A DNA stretch of 64,000 bases from JAKZVK01 sp965248255 (GCA_965248255.1 CBDFIW010000004.1:3100001-3164000); one strand, 5' to 3'. Counted from the first letter of the stretch, positions 48,267 through 57,203 are shown. Notes: a model not told the origin generated them from the letters alone. Numbers and translations: made by a program.

Positions 48267-48322
48267 ACATATATAGATGCTCCACACTGTCAAAAAGTGT
48301 CATAATAATTTGCGGGATTCAA
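47694..48322 (-). mobile_element. IS630-family element type B, copy B (truncated)
   Basis: Contains only the first 629 bases of the transposase side; the left part of the element was lost at the IS3 junction. The right end and TA (48323-48324) are intact. Its slippery run has seven rather than eight A residues, so both normal frames are disrupted; the transposase start lies at 48266. Confidence 0.9.
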
Positions 48323-48324
48323 TA

Positions 48325-49071
48325 AGCTTGCTTTACGGAACAGTCGCCTACGTGATCTTTCTGGGGGCGTTCCTTTACGCCATCGGGTTTGTCGGCAACA
48401 TCGGGGTCCCCAAGACCATTGACTCGGGCGAGGCGGGGCCATTTGTACCATCACTGTTGATTAATGCGGTGCTGCTAGGCATCTTCGCGGTGCAGCATAC
48501 AGGCATGGCGCGCAAAGGGTTCAAACAGTGGTGGACACAGATCATCCCGTCGTCAATCGAGCGCGGCACCTAGACGCTCTTTTCGAGCTTGGCACTGATT
48601 CTGCTCTATTGGCAGTGGCGACCCATGCCCGAGGTCATCTGGAGCTTGGAAAGCGCGGCCGGCCAGGGAATCGCTCTTGGACTCTTCGCCGTGGGTTGGC
48701 TGACGGTCCTGCTGTCGACCTTCATGATTCACCACTTTGACCTCTTTGGCCTGCGCCAAGTCTGGCTGCGTTTTCAGGACCAGCCGTATCGCGACTTGGG
48801 CTTCCGGACGCCCGGCCTATACAAATACATGCGTCACCCGATTCAGGTTGGATTCGTGATCGCTTTCTGGGCCACTCCCACCATGACCGTCGGGCACCTG
48901 GTCTTCGCCCTGGCCACCACGGGCTACATCATCGTTGCCGTCAAGATGTATGAAGAAAAGGACCTGCTCAGAGAGCACGGCGAACGATACCGGACTTACA
49001 TGGACCAAGTCGGCGGATTCGTGCCCAAGGGCCGCTACAAGGAAGCCGGCAGCGTCGAAGGGACGACGTAG
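48325..49071 (+). pseudogene. mddA: Methanethiol S-methyltransferase-like gene, 5' end lost and amber stop
   Basis: The remaining frame reads SLLYGTVAYVIFLGAFLYA, then FVGNIGVPKTIDSG and LLGIFAVQHTGMARKGFK, and after an in-frame TAG at 48571-48573 continues TLFSSLALILLYWQWRP, STFMIHHFDLFGLRQVWLRF, GLYKYMRHPIQVGF and YEEKDLLREHGERYRTYM. This matches the MddA/NnrU-like membrane methyltransferases that convert methanethiol to dimethyl sulfide. The HFDLFGLRQVW and Arg-His-Pro segments are the family signature. The first codons were replaced by the IS630 right end, and the amber codon sits where relatives usually have Tyr. Without suppression it is inactive. Confidence 0.8.
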
Positions 49072-49111
49072 GTTGGCCCGGGCCCATCAGGAAAGGCTTA
49101 GGTTATCGTCT

Positions 49112-51037
49112 TCAGTACTGCCTTGGGGCAGGGGTCTCGTCGGCCGAGGCAAGGTGGATGCGGGCGATGCCGTAGACAAGGAACTCGGGCACGGTGAATT
49201 GGACGCGGCTGCCCGTAACCTTCATCGCCAGCTCCTGCGGTTCCGGCTTTTCGGGTGACAGGGCTTCTACCTTCACGGCGCGCTGACCCTCTGGGACGAT
49301 GAAGTCGACGCCGACGCTCGGGGCTGCGATCGGTTTCTCGTCTACGATGCCGTTGCCGCGATAACCCTCCGGACCCTCTTCCCGGTTGTAGTTCACGAAG
49401 TGTAGGGTCACCTCGTTGCCTTTCACGGGCCGGCTGGCGGACACACGCACGGTTGCCGGTGCGTCGAACCGGCTGAGCTCGTCGAACGTCTCGGTGTCGA
49501 TTCCATCTTGCGAAGAGATGTCGTACGCACGCGTGTAGGCCGCGGTCTGCTCGGGCGTGATGACTTCGTCGGGGATCACGTCGAAGAGCACGTGCTCGTC
49601 CATCAGGCGGTGGCCGATCTTCTGAAAGGCGGTCATGGCCGGAATGAGCTTGCCCTGATGGTTGTGGCTCCGAGGATGCACTAGCACGGCTTCGCCGTAG
49701 GGCCGGTTGGCACGGTAAACGTCGTCATAGCGTTTGAGGAATTGGTAGTACCGCACGAACTCTTTGCGCGCAGCCGGATCAGTGAAGTTGATGTACCTGG
49801 CCATCGGCGCGCCGCCGTTGGCCATCAACTCAGCCATGGAACCACGGATCTTGACGTTCTCGTAGTGGCAGACCGTATAGGGCTTGTCGTCGAACGCACC
49901 GCGCAGGTAGCGCAACTGTAGGGTCGGCTCCTGCTTACCGAGGCAATACCACAGGTAGCTCTCGTCCTTGCCCCACAGCTCGGTGGGCAGCATCATGCGC
50001 TCGTCGTTGTTGCCGCGGGGCGGATTCCCGAAGTCACCCGAGCTATGTCCCCAGATGGAGGTGATCAGGTCGGGCTTGAGCGAGCGGCCGTACTCGTGGA
50101 AAACCTCGTCGAAGGCCTCTTTGTTGACGGTGTCGGAGAAGCGCTGCATTTCACGGCGCAGCGGCGTTGTTTCGGCCGGATTGTGGCGGGAAACAATCTC
50201 GGAGAATTGGTGCGTCTCGAGGTCGTCAATGTTTAGCTTCGTGCGTAGTTCCTCCGGTTCGAACCGATCCCCCAGGTACTTCTTGAAGCGGCGAACGCAA
50301 TGCTCACCGAGGCAGTTGACGCGGTAGAAGTAGTTGATCTGAAAGCCATCCAGGCCGCGCTCGATGCCCCTCTTGACCCATGCTTTCATGACGTTGCGCC
50401 AGTGAGGGTTGCCCGGGCAGCCCCAGTAGACGTTGTAGGGGGCCGCGTCGGCGTCCGACGTGAAGTACGGTGTCCCGTCGGCGTTCTTAGCCAGCAGGTC
50501 CACGGGGTCTTCGACTGGCTTGGGGCCGAGTTCAGCCTCGTCCCATAGCTCGTTGTAGAACTTGAAGAAGCCGCCGGTGAGGTTCCCTAAGTCGTCGGGT
50601 TTTCCGAGCAGGTATTTGGATACGCAGAAGTGGCCAATCGGTTTGACGCCGCGTTTTTTCAGCTCGGTGTTGATGTTTTCGAAGTAGTCGCCGCTGACCC
50701 TGAGCCGCTCGGCTGGATCTTCCGCCTGCACCACGCCGGCATGGATGGGCAGCAGCGGGCCGGTGAGGCCTTTAACGTCATCGGGCATGTGAGCGAGCGT
50801 CCAGAAATCACCTCCGTAAAAACCGACCTGGCCGATCTCGGGCTCGGCGTCCTCGACGAACTCGAGATAACCCGGCTCGACATACCGGCTCCAGTGAACG
50901 ATCATGCGGGTGAATTCGAGGCGCTCGGGGGCAGCGGCTGTGGGGGGTGGTGTGGTGCTGTCGCTGCAACCGGGCAATGCGATCAGTAGTGAAGCGATCG
51001 CACCGAAAGCAATGAAGGACCTTGGTATCCGTTGCAT
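49112..51037 (-). CDS. Secreted lipoprotein, probable glycoside hydrolase-like TIM barrel
   Basis: Protein of 641 residues with a lipoprotein signal (MQRIPRSFIAFGAIASLLIA, lipobox LPGC). The body reads like a GH-type (beta/alpha)8 barrel (MIVHWSRYVEPGYLEF, KPIGHFCVSKYL, RGIERGLDGFQINYFYRV) followed by a region similar to the trimerisation domain of GH42-like enzymes (YGEAVLVHPRSHNHQGKLI) and a C-terminal beta domain. No exact family or catalytic pair could be assigned. It is probably surface-anchored and acts on polysaccharide or a glycoconjugate. The start at 51037 has a GAGGAACG ribosome-like site; the upstream in-frame GTG/ATG starts would place the signal internally. Confidence 0.75.
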   Translation of the reverse strand: MQRIPRSFIAFGAIASLLIALPGCSDSTTPPPTAAAPERLEFTRMIVHWSRYVEPGYLEFVEDAEPEIGQVGFYGGDFWTLAHMPDDVKGLTGPLLPIHAGVVQAEDPAERLRVSGDYFENINTELKKRGVKPIGHFCVSKYLLGKPDDLGNLTGGFFKFYNELWDEAELGPKPVEDPVDLLAKNADGTPYFTSDADAAPYNVYWGCPGNPHWRNVMKAWVKRGIERGLDGFQINYFYRVNCLGEHCVRRFKKYLGDRFEPEELRTKLNIDDLETHQFSEIVSRHNPAETTPLRREMQRFSDTVNKEAFDEVFHEYGRSLKPDLITSIWGHSSGDFGNPPRGNNDERMMLPTELWGKDESYLWYCLGKQEPTLQLRYLRGAFDDKPYTVCHYENVKIRGSMAELMANGGAPMARYINFTDPAARKEFVRYYQFLKRYDDVYRANRPYGEAVLVHPRSHNHQGKLIPAMTAFQKIGHRLMDEHVLFDVIPDEVITPEQTAAYTRAYDISSQDGIDTETFDELSRFDAPATVRVSASRPVKGNEVTLHFVNYNREEGPEGYRGNGIVDEKPIAAPSVGVDFIVPEGQRAVKVEALSPEKPEPQELAMKVTGSRVQFTVPEFLVYGIARIHLASADETPAPRQY

Positions 51038-51078
51038 GGTTCGTTCCTCGAAGACGTAGGTTGCCGGCTCGCGGACCT

Positions 51079-51200
51079 GAGTCCCCAAGAATCGGGACTC
51101 GGCAAGGCTAGGGCCTTACGCCACCTCGCCCGGCGGTCCCGAGTATAGCACCGAACCCGTCTAGTCTTGGCTCTTCTTGGCAACTTCGCGGTCCTTGGCA
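51079..51200. repeat. Interspersed repeat, second family, and a shared 60-base block
   Basis: GAGTCCC-CAAGAATC-GGGACTC and GGCCTTACGCCAC (51079-51124) match the right half of the inverted repeat after secA. The block from TATAGCACCGAACCCGTCTA (51139) to about 51200 recurs at 55162-55230 with minor differences, so it is a second dispersed repeat. Confidence 0.7.
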
Positions 51201-51258
51201 AGCGGGCGCGGCACTGAGTAGACCGGGGAGTGATTGGTTAGTATCATCAGAGGCGGTC

Positions 51259-51513
51259 ATGATCTACGGAATCATCTTCTCGCTGCTGATTACCGTTTCT
51301 GTTGGGGTAAGGCCGGCCTCTGGCGCCGACGAGGAGCTCCTTGATCTTGCCACGAGAGCGATGAACCAACTCACACACGAGATCCGCTGGCAAGCCTTCT
51401 GGTTTAATCGACCGCCGCCACCCGATTACCGCGCGGGCGACGAGATCGAAATAGAGTTCTTCTTACCGGAGTCGCGTGATGCCGTTGGATTCTGCTCTTC
51501 GGTGTTCGGCTAG
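51259..51513 (+). pseudogene. Secreted protein gene, 5' part, cut by an IS110-family element
   Basis: Reads MIYGIIFSLLITVSVGVRPA, a signal peptide, then DEELLDLATRAMNQLTHEIR and DYRAGDEIEIEFFLPESRD, ending at a TAG exactly where the IS110 end begins. It is too short to be whole. The likely continuation is the frame at 54535-55146 on the other side of the element. I do not recognise the family. Confidence 0.6.
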
Positions 51514-51904
51514 TCCTATAAAAGGGGATGTCAAGAGAAAAATCTCCCCTAGGGCTCGGTACCGGGCTCGGCATCCAGCCAGCCTGCCTAGTTGAGCGCG
51601 CTCTCTCGATCGACGAGCGGCTTATCACGGTCTTGTTGTCCTGTTTCGCTTTGTCGAGCGAAAGCGACGAAGCAGTCTTCCGTCCCTGTGGTTCCATCTC
51701 ACCGTTGTGACGACGCTGTTCGGTTTCCGAGACTGACAAGCGTGGCGATTGCCGCGTTGGCAACCATGGTCCTATCGGAGACTCGTGGCCTATTGCTTTC
51801 TTGGGTTATCCGAGGGGGCATAGGGTGTCCTATAAAAGGGGATGTCAAGAGAAAAATCTCCCCTAGGGCTCGGTACCGGGCTCGGCATCCAGCCAGCCTG
51901 CCTA

Positions 51905-52998
51905 TTGACTCCCGCATAATATAGAGTCAGTCAAAACAAAGAGAAGACTGTTTCCAGAAGGGCGTGATCAAACGCGGTTTGCGGTACATGCGGCGGAGTG
52001 CCTTGCGGGCCCGCTCGTTCAGCTCGCCGTAGTCTTTCGGACAGACGTTCGGCAACTCGTGCTGCTTCCAGTAAGCCCAGATGTATTCCACCGGATTCAA
52101 CTCCGGCGCATAGGGTGGCAAGTACTCGGTTGCGATGTGGCCTTCGGAGAGTTCGATGAACTCTTGCACCAGGCGGCTACGGTGCGCCGGCAGCCGATCC
52201 CAGACGATCAGCAGCGGGCGATCGATATGACGTACCAACGCCTTGAGAAAGTCGGTCACTTGCTCTTTGCCGATCGCACCGGGATAGAGCCGGAAGTAGA
52301 AGTTACGCAGCGTCAGCTCCGCCGAGACGGAAAGCTTCTCCCAGTTGAAGTTAAACTGCAGCACCGGTGTTTGGCCACGTGGCGCCCAGGTGCGGCAGCG
52401 ATGCGGCTTCTGACTCAATCCGCTTTCGTCGATGAAGACGAGCGTACGGCCTTCGTTTTGGGCTTTTTTTTAATGCGCTTCCAGGTCTTGCGCTTCCAGG
52501 TGCGGATCCGCTCTTCGTTGCGCTCGCGCGCCTTTCCGGCCGGGCGTTGCGGGCTCCAGTCGAGCGCTCGCAGGATCTTCCAGGCGTGGCCTGCGTGGTA
52601 TGCGACCCCGAACTCGTCTCCGGTCAGCCGAGCCACCCGCGGACAGCTCCACAGGGGCGTTGGGAAGCCGTGGGCTTCCGGGCCTTCCAGCAGCAGCGAC
52701 GTCAGGCGTTCGCGTTGTGCGGCATCGAGGAGCGGCTTGCGTCCGGCGCGCCCGGCCTGGCGGAGTCCGGCCGCACCCTGCTCGCGGTATTGCCGCCGCC
52801 ACTCACTGACGGTTTGGCGAGCGACGTTCAGCCGTCTCGCCGTCTCGGACTGATTGTGGCCTTGGTGGAGCAGCCGCATCGCTTCGAAACGGCGCTTCTC
52901 CAGCGCCTTGAAATCCCGCTTCACACCTTTGGGGTTGCCCATACATATATAGATGCTCCACACTATCAAAAGGTGTCATAATAATTTGCGGGATTCAA
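51905..52998 (-). mobile_element. IS630-family element type B, copy C (complete)
   Basis: A 1094-bp copy identical in layout to 35772-36865, with TA at 51903-51904 and 52999-53000. The uninterrupted site is visible in repeat unit 1 at 51589-51590 (TGCCTAGTTG), which proves the TA duplication. Confidence 0.94.
51927..52942 (-). CDS. IS630-family transposase made by -1 frameshifting (copy C)
   Basis: Same two-frame gene as at 35794-36809, with the A8G run kept. The second frame has Ala-Glu in LSVSAELTLRN where copy A has Thr-Gly. Both frames are open to their normal ends. Confidence 0.88.
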
Positions 52999-53380
52999 TA
53001 GTTGAGCGCGCTCTCTCGATCGACGAGCGGCTTATCACGGTCTTGTTGTCCTGTTTCGCTTTGTCGAGCGAAAGCGACGAAGCAGTCTTCCGTCCCTGTG
53101 GTTCCATCTCACCGTTGTGACGACGCTGTTCGGTTTCCGAGACTGACAAGCGTGGCGATTGCCGCGTTGGCAACCATGGCCCTATCGGAGACTCGTGGCC
53201 TATTGCTTTCTTGGGTTATCCGAGGAGGCATAGGGTGTTTACAGAGACTCGGTGCTCAAGGCACACAGGGCCTATCTAGCCGATCGATGCTCTCCCTCGA
53301 ACCCGAGCGTCTCAAGAACCCAATGGGCGCCGCCGCGGAGATGATTCCTGCGGACGGAGCGGACTCTCTGCCAGAGACGC

Positions 53381-54448
53381 TCAAGCTGCTTGTTGTTTCA
53401 GATGTTCAGCGTCGAAATGTACTCCTTTCTTCCAGACGATCAACGTGATCGTGGCAATCTTGCGCGCCAGGGTAAGACGAGCCATCGAAGGCTTCATTCC
53501 CTTGGCAAGCAAAGCTTCGTAAAACTGGTGGGCGGGCCCAGCAGGACCGCTGGCTCTCGTGGCTGCGCTCTTGAGGATCGACTTGAGATCATGGTTATGG
53601 TCTTTGTTCAGGCCGCGCAGGGCCACTCGCTCCTTGATGCGTTGTAGCTGACCTTCCACGTAGCGGTATTCCGCGCTGCTGCGCGTCTCTAACGCCAGAC
53701 CGCTGTAGGCCCACAGTTGCCGCTTGCTGCGAAACCGGTGGGGTGTCTGCATCAGCGCCATCAAGAGAGTCGCCCGGATCGGACCGATACCGGGAATCTG
53801 GCGTAGCAATTTCGTCGCACTATGCTTCCGGCTCTCGGTTAATAGATCTCGCCGCACTGCTTGGCGTAAAGCCTGCAGCCCGTCGAGATGTTGGTAGAAG
53901 AACTCGGCACGCCGGCGCACGCCGGCTTCCGTGATCTTGCTCAACCATTCCGACCGATGTCGCGGTGCGTAGACTTGTGTACCGGCGCAAGGAATGGCCC
54001 AGCTTCGGTACAGCGCCTTGAGCCGATTCATCACTCGCGTGAGGTCTTTGCTGATCGTCAGGTAACTGCGCGAGAGTTCCCTCAACGTTCGGATGCCGTT
54101 TTCTCCGTGGTAGACCGCCGAGAGCGATCCATTGCGCAGCAGTTCGGCCAGCTTTCGCGCATCGATCCGGTCGCTCTTGTTGCCGGACTTCAGCAAAGCG
54201 TTCTTCCGCGGATTGCACACCGTAACCTTCGTGACACGAGGCTTGAGCAGCTCGTAGAGCCAGGCCGCCCAGGTCCCTTCTTCAAATGTGACATGCAAAC
54301 TTCCGCGCAGCCCTTCGACAAACTGCACAATGGTGGCCGCTTTCGTTTCCAGAATGGACTCCATCACCAGCTTGCCGGAGGAGTTCATCACGGCGATCGA
54401 AATCGTTTCCTTGTGAACGTCCATGCCGATATACTTCGTACTATCCAT
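53381..54448 (-). CDS. IS110/IS1111-family DEDD transposase
   Basis: Recombinase of 355 residues. The RuvC-like DEDD domain has Asp in YIGMDVHKETISIAV, Glu in LHVTFEEGTWAAW and the Asp pair in KSDRIDARKLAELL. The C-terminal Transposase_20 domain has LLRQIPGIGPIRATLLMALM and the catalytic-Ser-type segment QLWAYSGLALET. The start MDSTKYIGMDV at 54448 has an AAAGGAG ribosome site. The enzyme would act with a non-coding bridge RNA in this family. The gene is intact. Confidence 0.9.
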   Translation of the reverse strand: MDSTKYIGMDVHKETISIAVMNSSGKLVMESILETKAATIVQFVEGLRGSLHVTFEEGTWAAWLYELLKPRVTKVTVCNPRKNALLKSGNKSDRIDARKLAELLRNGSLSAVYHGENGIRTLRELSRSYLTISKDLTRVMNRLKALYRSWAIPCAGTQVYAPRHRSEWLSKITEAGVRRRAEFFYQHLDGLQALRQAVRRDLLTESRKHSATKLLRQIPGIGPIRATLLMALMQTPHRFRSKRQLWAYSGLALETRSSAEYRYVEGQLQRIKERVALRGLNKDHNHDLKSILKSAATRASGPAGPAHQFYEALLAKGMKPSMARLTLARKIATITLIVWKKGVHFDAEHLKQQAA

Positions 54449-54534
54449 GAGGGTGCTCCTTTCTGTAGGGACGAGAGTCAACGCTCAAACCGTACCTCAA
54501 AAGGGCGCCCTTTTATAATGCGTGTTCACTCTAC

Positions 54535-55146
54535 ATGGAGTGGGTTGATGGCGAGTTGTACGACAGGGGTGGTGAGAGCTTCGATGAGGAGTGTGGGCGG
54601 CAATGCCGTGTGCAGCAGTTCCAGGAAATGTACGTCAGAGCGCCTCGGCCTCAGGACCTCGCCTCTTCGATGCCCAAAGGCTATGAGCCAAAGTACTTCG
54701 ACCCCAACAACTTTAGCGTCCCGGGCAGACGGCAAGTGGCTGGAGAGGAGAGACCCTCTTTCGATCTGTCGCTGAGTCTGTCATGGATTCTTCCACCGGT
54801 TTCGGAGCCACCGACTCCGCAGGCTGGCATACTTCCTGAAAGCTATCCGCAACTACGCAAGGTGGTTGAGAATTACATCCAGAGCAACCTGGGCGGGCCG
54901 TGCGGTGACATAGCTCGGGCGTCAATTCCTTACTACGTAGGCGCTGATAGGCGCATCTATATTCGGTACCAGTTCGAGAGTCCTTGTGAGGACCGGGTTG
55001 CACTGTTCAGCTACTATTCCGGTTACTGGGGGATTTCGTACGACATCAATGACCCGGTTGAAGCACGAGAATCCACAGCGCGCATCGAGGAGCTGTTGAT
55101 GCAGCGCATCACCATCACAGCCTCGACCAAGGCGGATCAGGATTAG
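54535..55146 (+). CDS. Probable 3' part of the interrupted secreted-protein gene
   Basis: Open frame of 203 residues starting MEWVDGELYDRGGESFDEEC, with no ribosome site; the frame is open upstream to the IS110 end (ACSLY before the ATG). It has Cys residues and a compact domain with KVVENYIQSNLGG, CGDIARASIPYYVG and YQFESPCEDRVALFSYYSGY, like a secreted protein. It probably forms one gene with 51259-51513, split by the IS110 element. No family is recognised. Confidence 0.5.
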   Translation: MEWVDGELYDRGGESFDEECGRQCRVQQFQEMYVRAPRPQDLASSMPKGYEPKYFDPNNFSVPGRRQVAGEERPSFDLSLSLSWILPPVSEPPTPQAGILPESYPQLRKVVENYIQSNLGGPCGDIARASIPYYVGADRRIYIRYQFESPCEDRVALFSYYSGYWGISYDINDPVEARESTARIEELLMQRITITASTKADQD

Positions 55147-55161
55147 GGGTGAACCGGTCCA

Positions 55162-55235
55162 GGGTATAGCACCGAACCCGTCTAGTCTTGGCTCTTCTTG
55201 GCAACCTTCGCGGTCCTTGGCGGCTTGGCGAGAAA
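55162..55235. repeat. Second copy of the TATAGCACCGAACCC repeat
   Basis: Matches 51139-51200 and goes on as CTTCGCGGTCCTTGGCGGC, a sequence common in interspersed repeats of this type. It lies between the interrupted gene and the sulfatase gene. Confidence 0.65.
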
Positions 55236-55301
55236 CCGCCTTTGACTTTCGTTCCACCCATTGATAGAATCCGCGCCGGAAGAGCTAGGCCAGGAGGCCC
55301 C

Positions 55302-56675
55302 ATGCAGAGAAGAGATTTCCTCGGCGGTGTTGCAGGCGCACCTATCCTTGCGAGCGCCCAAGCGAGGCGCTCTCGGAGCAAGCCGGGGACCCCGCCCAAC
55401 GTACTCTTCATCCTCTTCGACAAGTGCCGCCGCGACGCCTTCGGCACCTACGGGATGAAGCCCGTGCACACGCCTAACATCGATGCGCTCGCCAATAACG
55501 GGATTCGCTTCGACGCCTACTACGCCCCAGCGGGACTCTGCGGACCGTGCCGGGCCTCGATCATCACCGGCAAGTACCCCCATGCCCACGGCATGCGACG
55601 CAACTGCCATCCCACGCACGGGGCGGGACGCAACTCCTATCACGGCCGCAACCCCGACCCGTTCCACGACGATCGCTTCGACCTGTGGGACAATTTCCCC
55701 TACGTTCTCCACAACGCCGGGTACCAAACGGCGCACATCGGCAAGTGGCATCTGGGTCCGTCGAACCCCGGCTTCTTCGACACGTGGCGGACGTTCAACT
55801 CACAGATGTTCCACTGGGTGGGCAAGCCCCATGAATCGCCGTACCGACCCGATATTCAAACCGACCGGGGCATCGAGTTCATCGAGCAGAACGCGCAGAG
55901 GCCGTTCTTCCTTTACCAGTCGTTCTACCCGCCGCACCCGCCGTGGGACCCGCCCAAGAAGTACTACGAGCCCACCCGCGGCAAGAACCTCAAACCCGAA
56001 GGTTACTACGAGACCGTCGCCAGCTTGGACTGGAACGTCGGCCGGCTTGTCGACACGTTGCGCAAACGCAAGATCCTCGACAACACGCTGATCATCGTCA
56101 CGACCGAGCACGGCATGACGATGGGGGCCAATCGCCCGGGGACCGGGCAGTATGGTTACAGCAGCCCGTATGACGAAGTGTCCCGCATTCCCCTCGTCAT
56201 GCACTGCCCGGAGTTGTTGCCGCAGGGTAAGGCATGGGAGTCGGGCGTCAGTGTCACCGACCTCGCGCCGACAATCATGGACGCCGCCGGGGTTGTGGGT
56301 CGACTCCAGGGCCGGTACATGCCGCTTGAGGAGCGAAGTTTACTGCCTGACATTCAAGCGGGTCGTGACCGCTGGCGGGGACCGCTGTTCATGATGAATA
56401 TTTGCCAGCGCGTGTACGAAGGCGCTTACTTTGAAGACCGCGCGATTCGTACGGAGCGGTGGAAGCTGATTCTGAGGAAGTTTAAGGGGGAGTCGACCGG
56501 GAGTCCAGGTTCGCTCTACGACGTGGCGGCCGACCCTGAGGAAGAGAATGATCTGTACAGTTCGCCCTCGCACCGTGAAACGGTAACCGATTTAGCTCGG
56601 CAGCTCATGGCGTGGGGAGAAGCCGAGGAAGACCCGCTATCGGTGGAGCTAGGTGCAATGGCGCTGATGGGGTAG
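55302..56675 (+). CDS. Tat-exported type I sulfatase
   Basis: Protein of 457 residues. A twin-arginine signal (MQRRDFLGGVAGAPILAS) precedes the alkaline-phosphatase-like fold, which opens with NVLFILFDKCRRD; the metal Asp is in FDKCRRD. The formylglycine site reads CGPCR (Cys80), a C-x-P-x-R motif with Cys in place of the usual Ser or Ala. The second motif is GYQTAHIGKWHLG, with the active-site Lys and His. A further metal segment is VTTEHGMTM. The start at 55302 has a CAGGAGG ribosome site. Such sulfatases remove sulfate esters from polysaccharides; no FGE or carbohydrate operon is adjacent. Confidence 0.92.
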   Translation: MQRRDFLGGVAGAPILASAQARRSRSKPGTPPNVLFILFDKCRRDAFGTYGMKPVHTPNIDALANNGIRFDAYYAPAGLCGPCRASIITGKYPHAHGMRRNCHPTHGAGRNSYHGRNPDPFHDDRFDLWDNFPYVLHNAGYQTAHIGKWHLGPSNPGFFDTWRTFNSQMFHWVGKPHESPYRPDIQTDRGIEFIEQNAQRPFFLYQSFYPPHPPWDPPKKYYEPTRGKNLKPEGYYETVASLDWNVGRLVDTLRKRKILDNTLIIVTTEHGMTMGANRPGTGQYGYSSPYDEVSRIPLVMHCPELLPQGKAWESGVSVTDLAPTIMDAAGVVGRLQGRYMPLEERSLLPDIQAGRDRWRGPLFMMNICQRVYEGAYFEDRAIRTERWKLILRKFKGESTGSPGSLYDVAADPEEENDLYSSPSHRETVTDLARQLMAWGEAEEDPLSVELGAMALMG

Positions 56676-56763
56676 CACAACCGTGAAGGCCAGAGCTCAA
56701 CCACCACTCCTCGTAATCTGAGGAAACAGGCGCCTAGCCGTACGGTAGTCTGCGAACGGAAGA

Positions 56764-57201
56764 ATGAAACGTTTGGTTAAGTACCTACTCATAGGACTAG
56801 GCGCATTCATTGTTCTAGGGGCGCTGGCCGTCTGGCTTGTCTCGTGGGGCGCTCTTCCACTGGAAGATGGTACTCACCTTTCCGACGGGGCCGTCATCGT
56901 TGTGGTGGACGAGTCCAAGGGCCCCGTCGCGACGGCTGCCTTATCTATTCCGGCTGCGGGATGGGGGCTTCGGGCTGATCGACGCCACAATGGACCCGGA
57001 AGCCACCGCTATTCGCGCAGCGCTTACTCGGCTTGGCAAGACCAGCGACGAGGTCCGCGGCATTCTTTTCACCCACGGTCATGGCGATCATACCTTCGGC
57101 GCCCAAGCGTTTCCTCACGCCGATCTCTATGCTCTCGAGCCCGACGCCGATCTAACAGCAGCTAGTCTCTGGAGTCGACTCCAGCGAATGCTGCGTGGAC
57201 C
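56764..57201 (+). pseudogene. Metallo-beta-lactamase-fold hydrolase gene, frameshifted and cut by IS630
   Basis: The first frame, MKRLVKYLLIGLGAFIVLGA with a membrane helix, then LPLEDGTHLSDGAVIVVVDES, is followed by a shift near 56941 into the frame with YLFRLRDGGFGLIDATMDPE and the zinc motif ILFTHGHGDHTFG (HxHxDH). The gene then runs into the IS630 end at 57202, so the second half of the fold is missing. Two independent lesions make it a pseudogene. Confidence 0.8.
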
Positions 57202-57203
57202 TA

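Larger units (their letters stand above)
51513..53236. repeat. 314-base tandem duplication, second unit split by IS630
   Basis: Unit 1 covers 51513-51826. Unit 2 covers 51827-51904 and 52999-53236 and is interrupted by IS630 copy C. The units differ at few bases, for example GGTC/GGCC near the end. The unit contains a hairpin TTTCGCT-TTGTCG-AGCGAAA and ends, in the transposase sense, with CTCTTGACATCCCCTTTTAT. Confidence 0.9.
51517..54517 (-). mobile_element. IS110-family element with tandem-repeated end, containing an IS630 copy
   Basis: The DEDD transposase gene is bracketed by inverted TATAAAAGGG sequences at 51517-51526 (and a second copy at 51831-51840) and at 54508-54517. Removing the IS630 insertion (1096 bases with TA) and one repeat unit (314) leaves about 1.59 kb, a normal IS110 length. 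The 3' side has about 450 non-coding bases, as in the IS1111 group, where the bridge RNA is encoded. The boundaries are approximate. Confidence 0.7.

Noticed and set aside
52059..52853. Rightward open frame of 264 residues in the type B IS630 copies, also at 35926 and 57358
   Set aside because: It is antisense to the frameshifted transposase and its conservation is explained by element copies.
51513..53236. CRISPR-like array
   Set aside because: There are only two long units with no spacers between them; the second is interrupted by IS630. It is a tandem duplication, not CRISPR.
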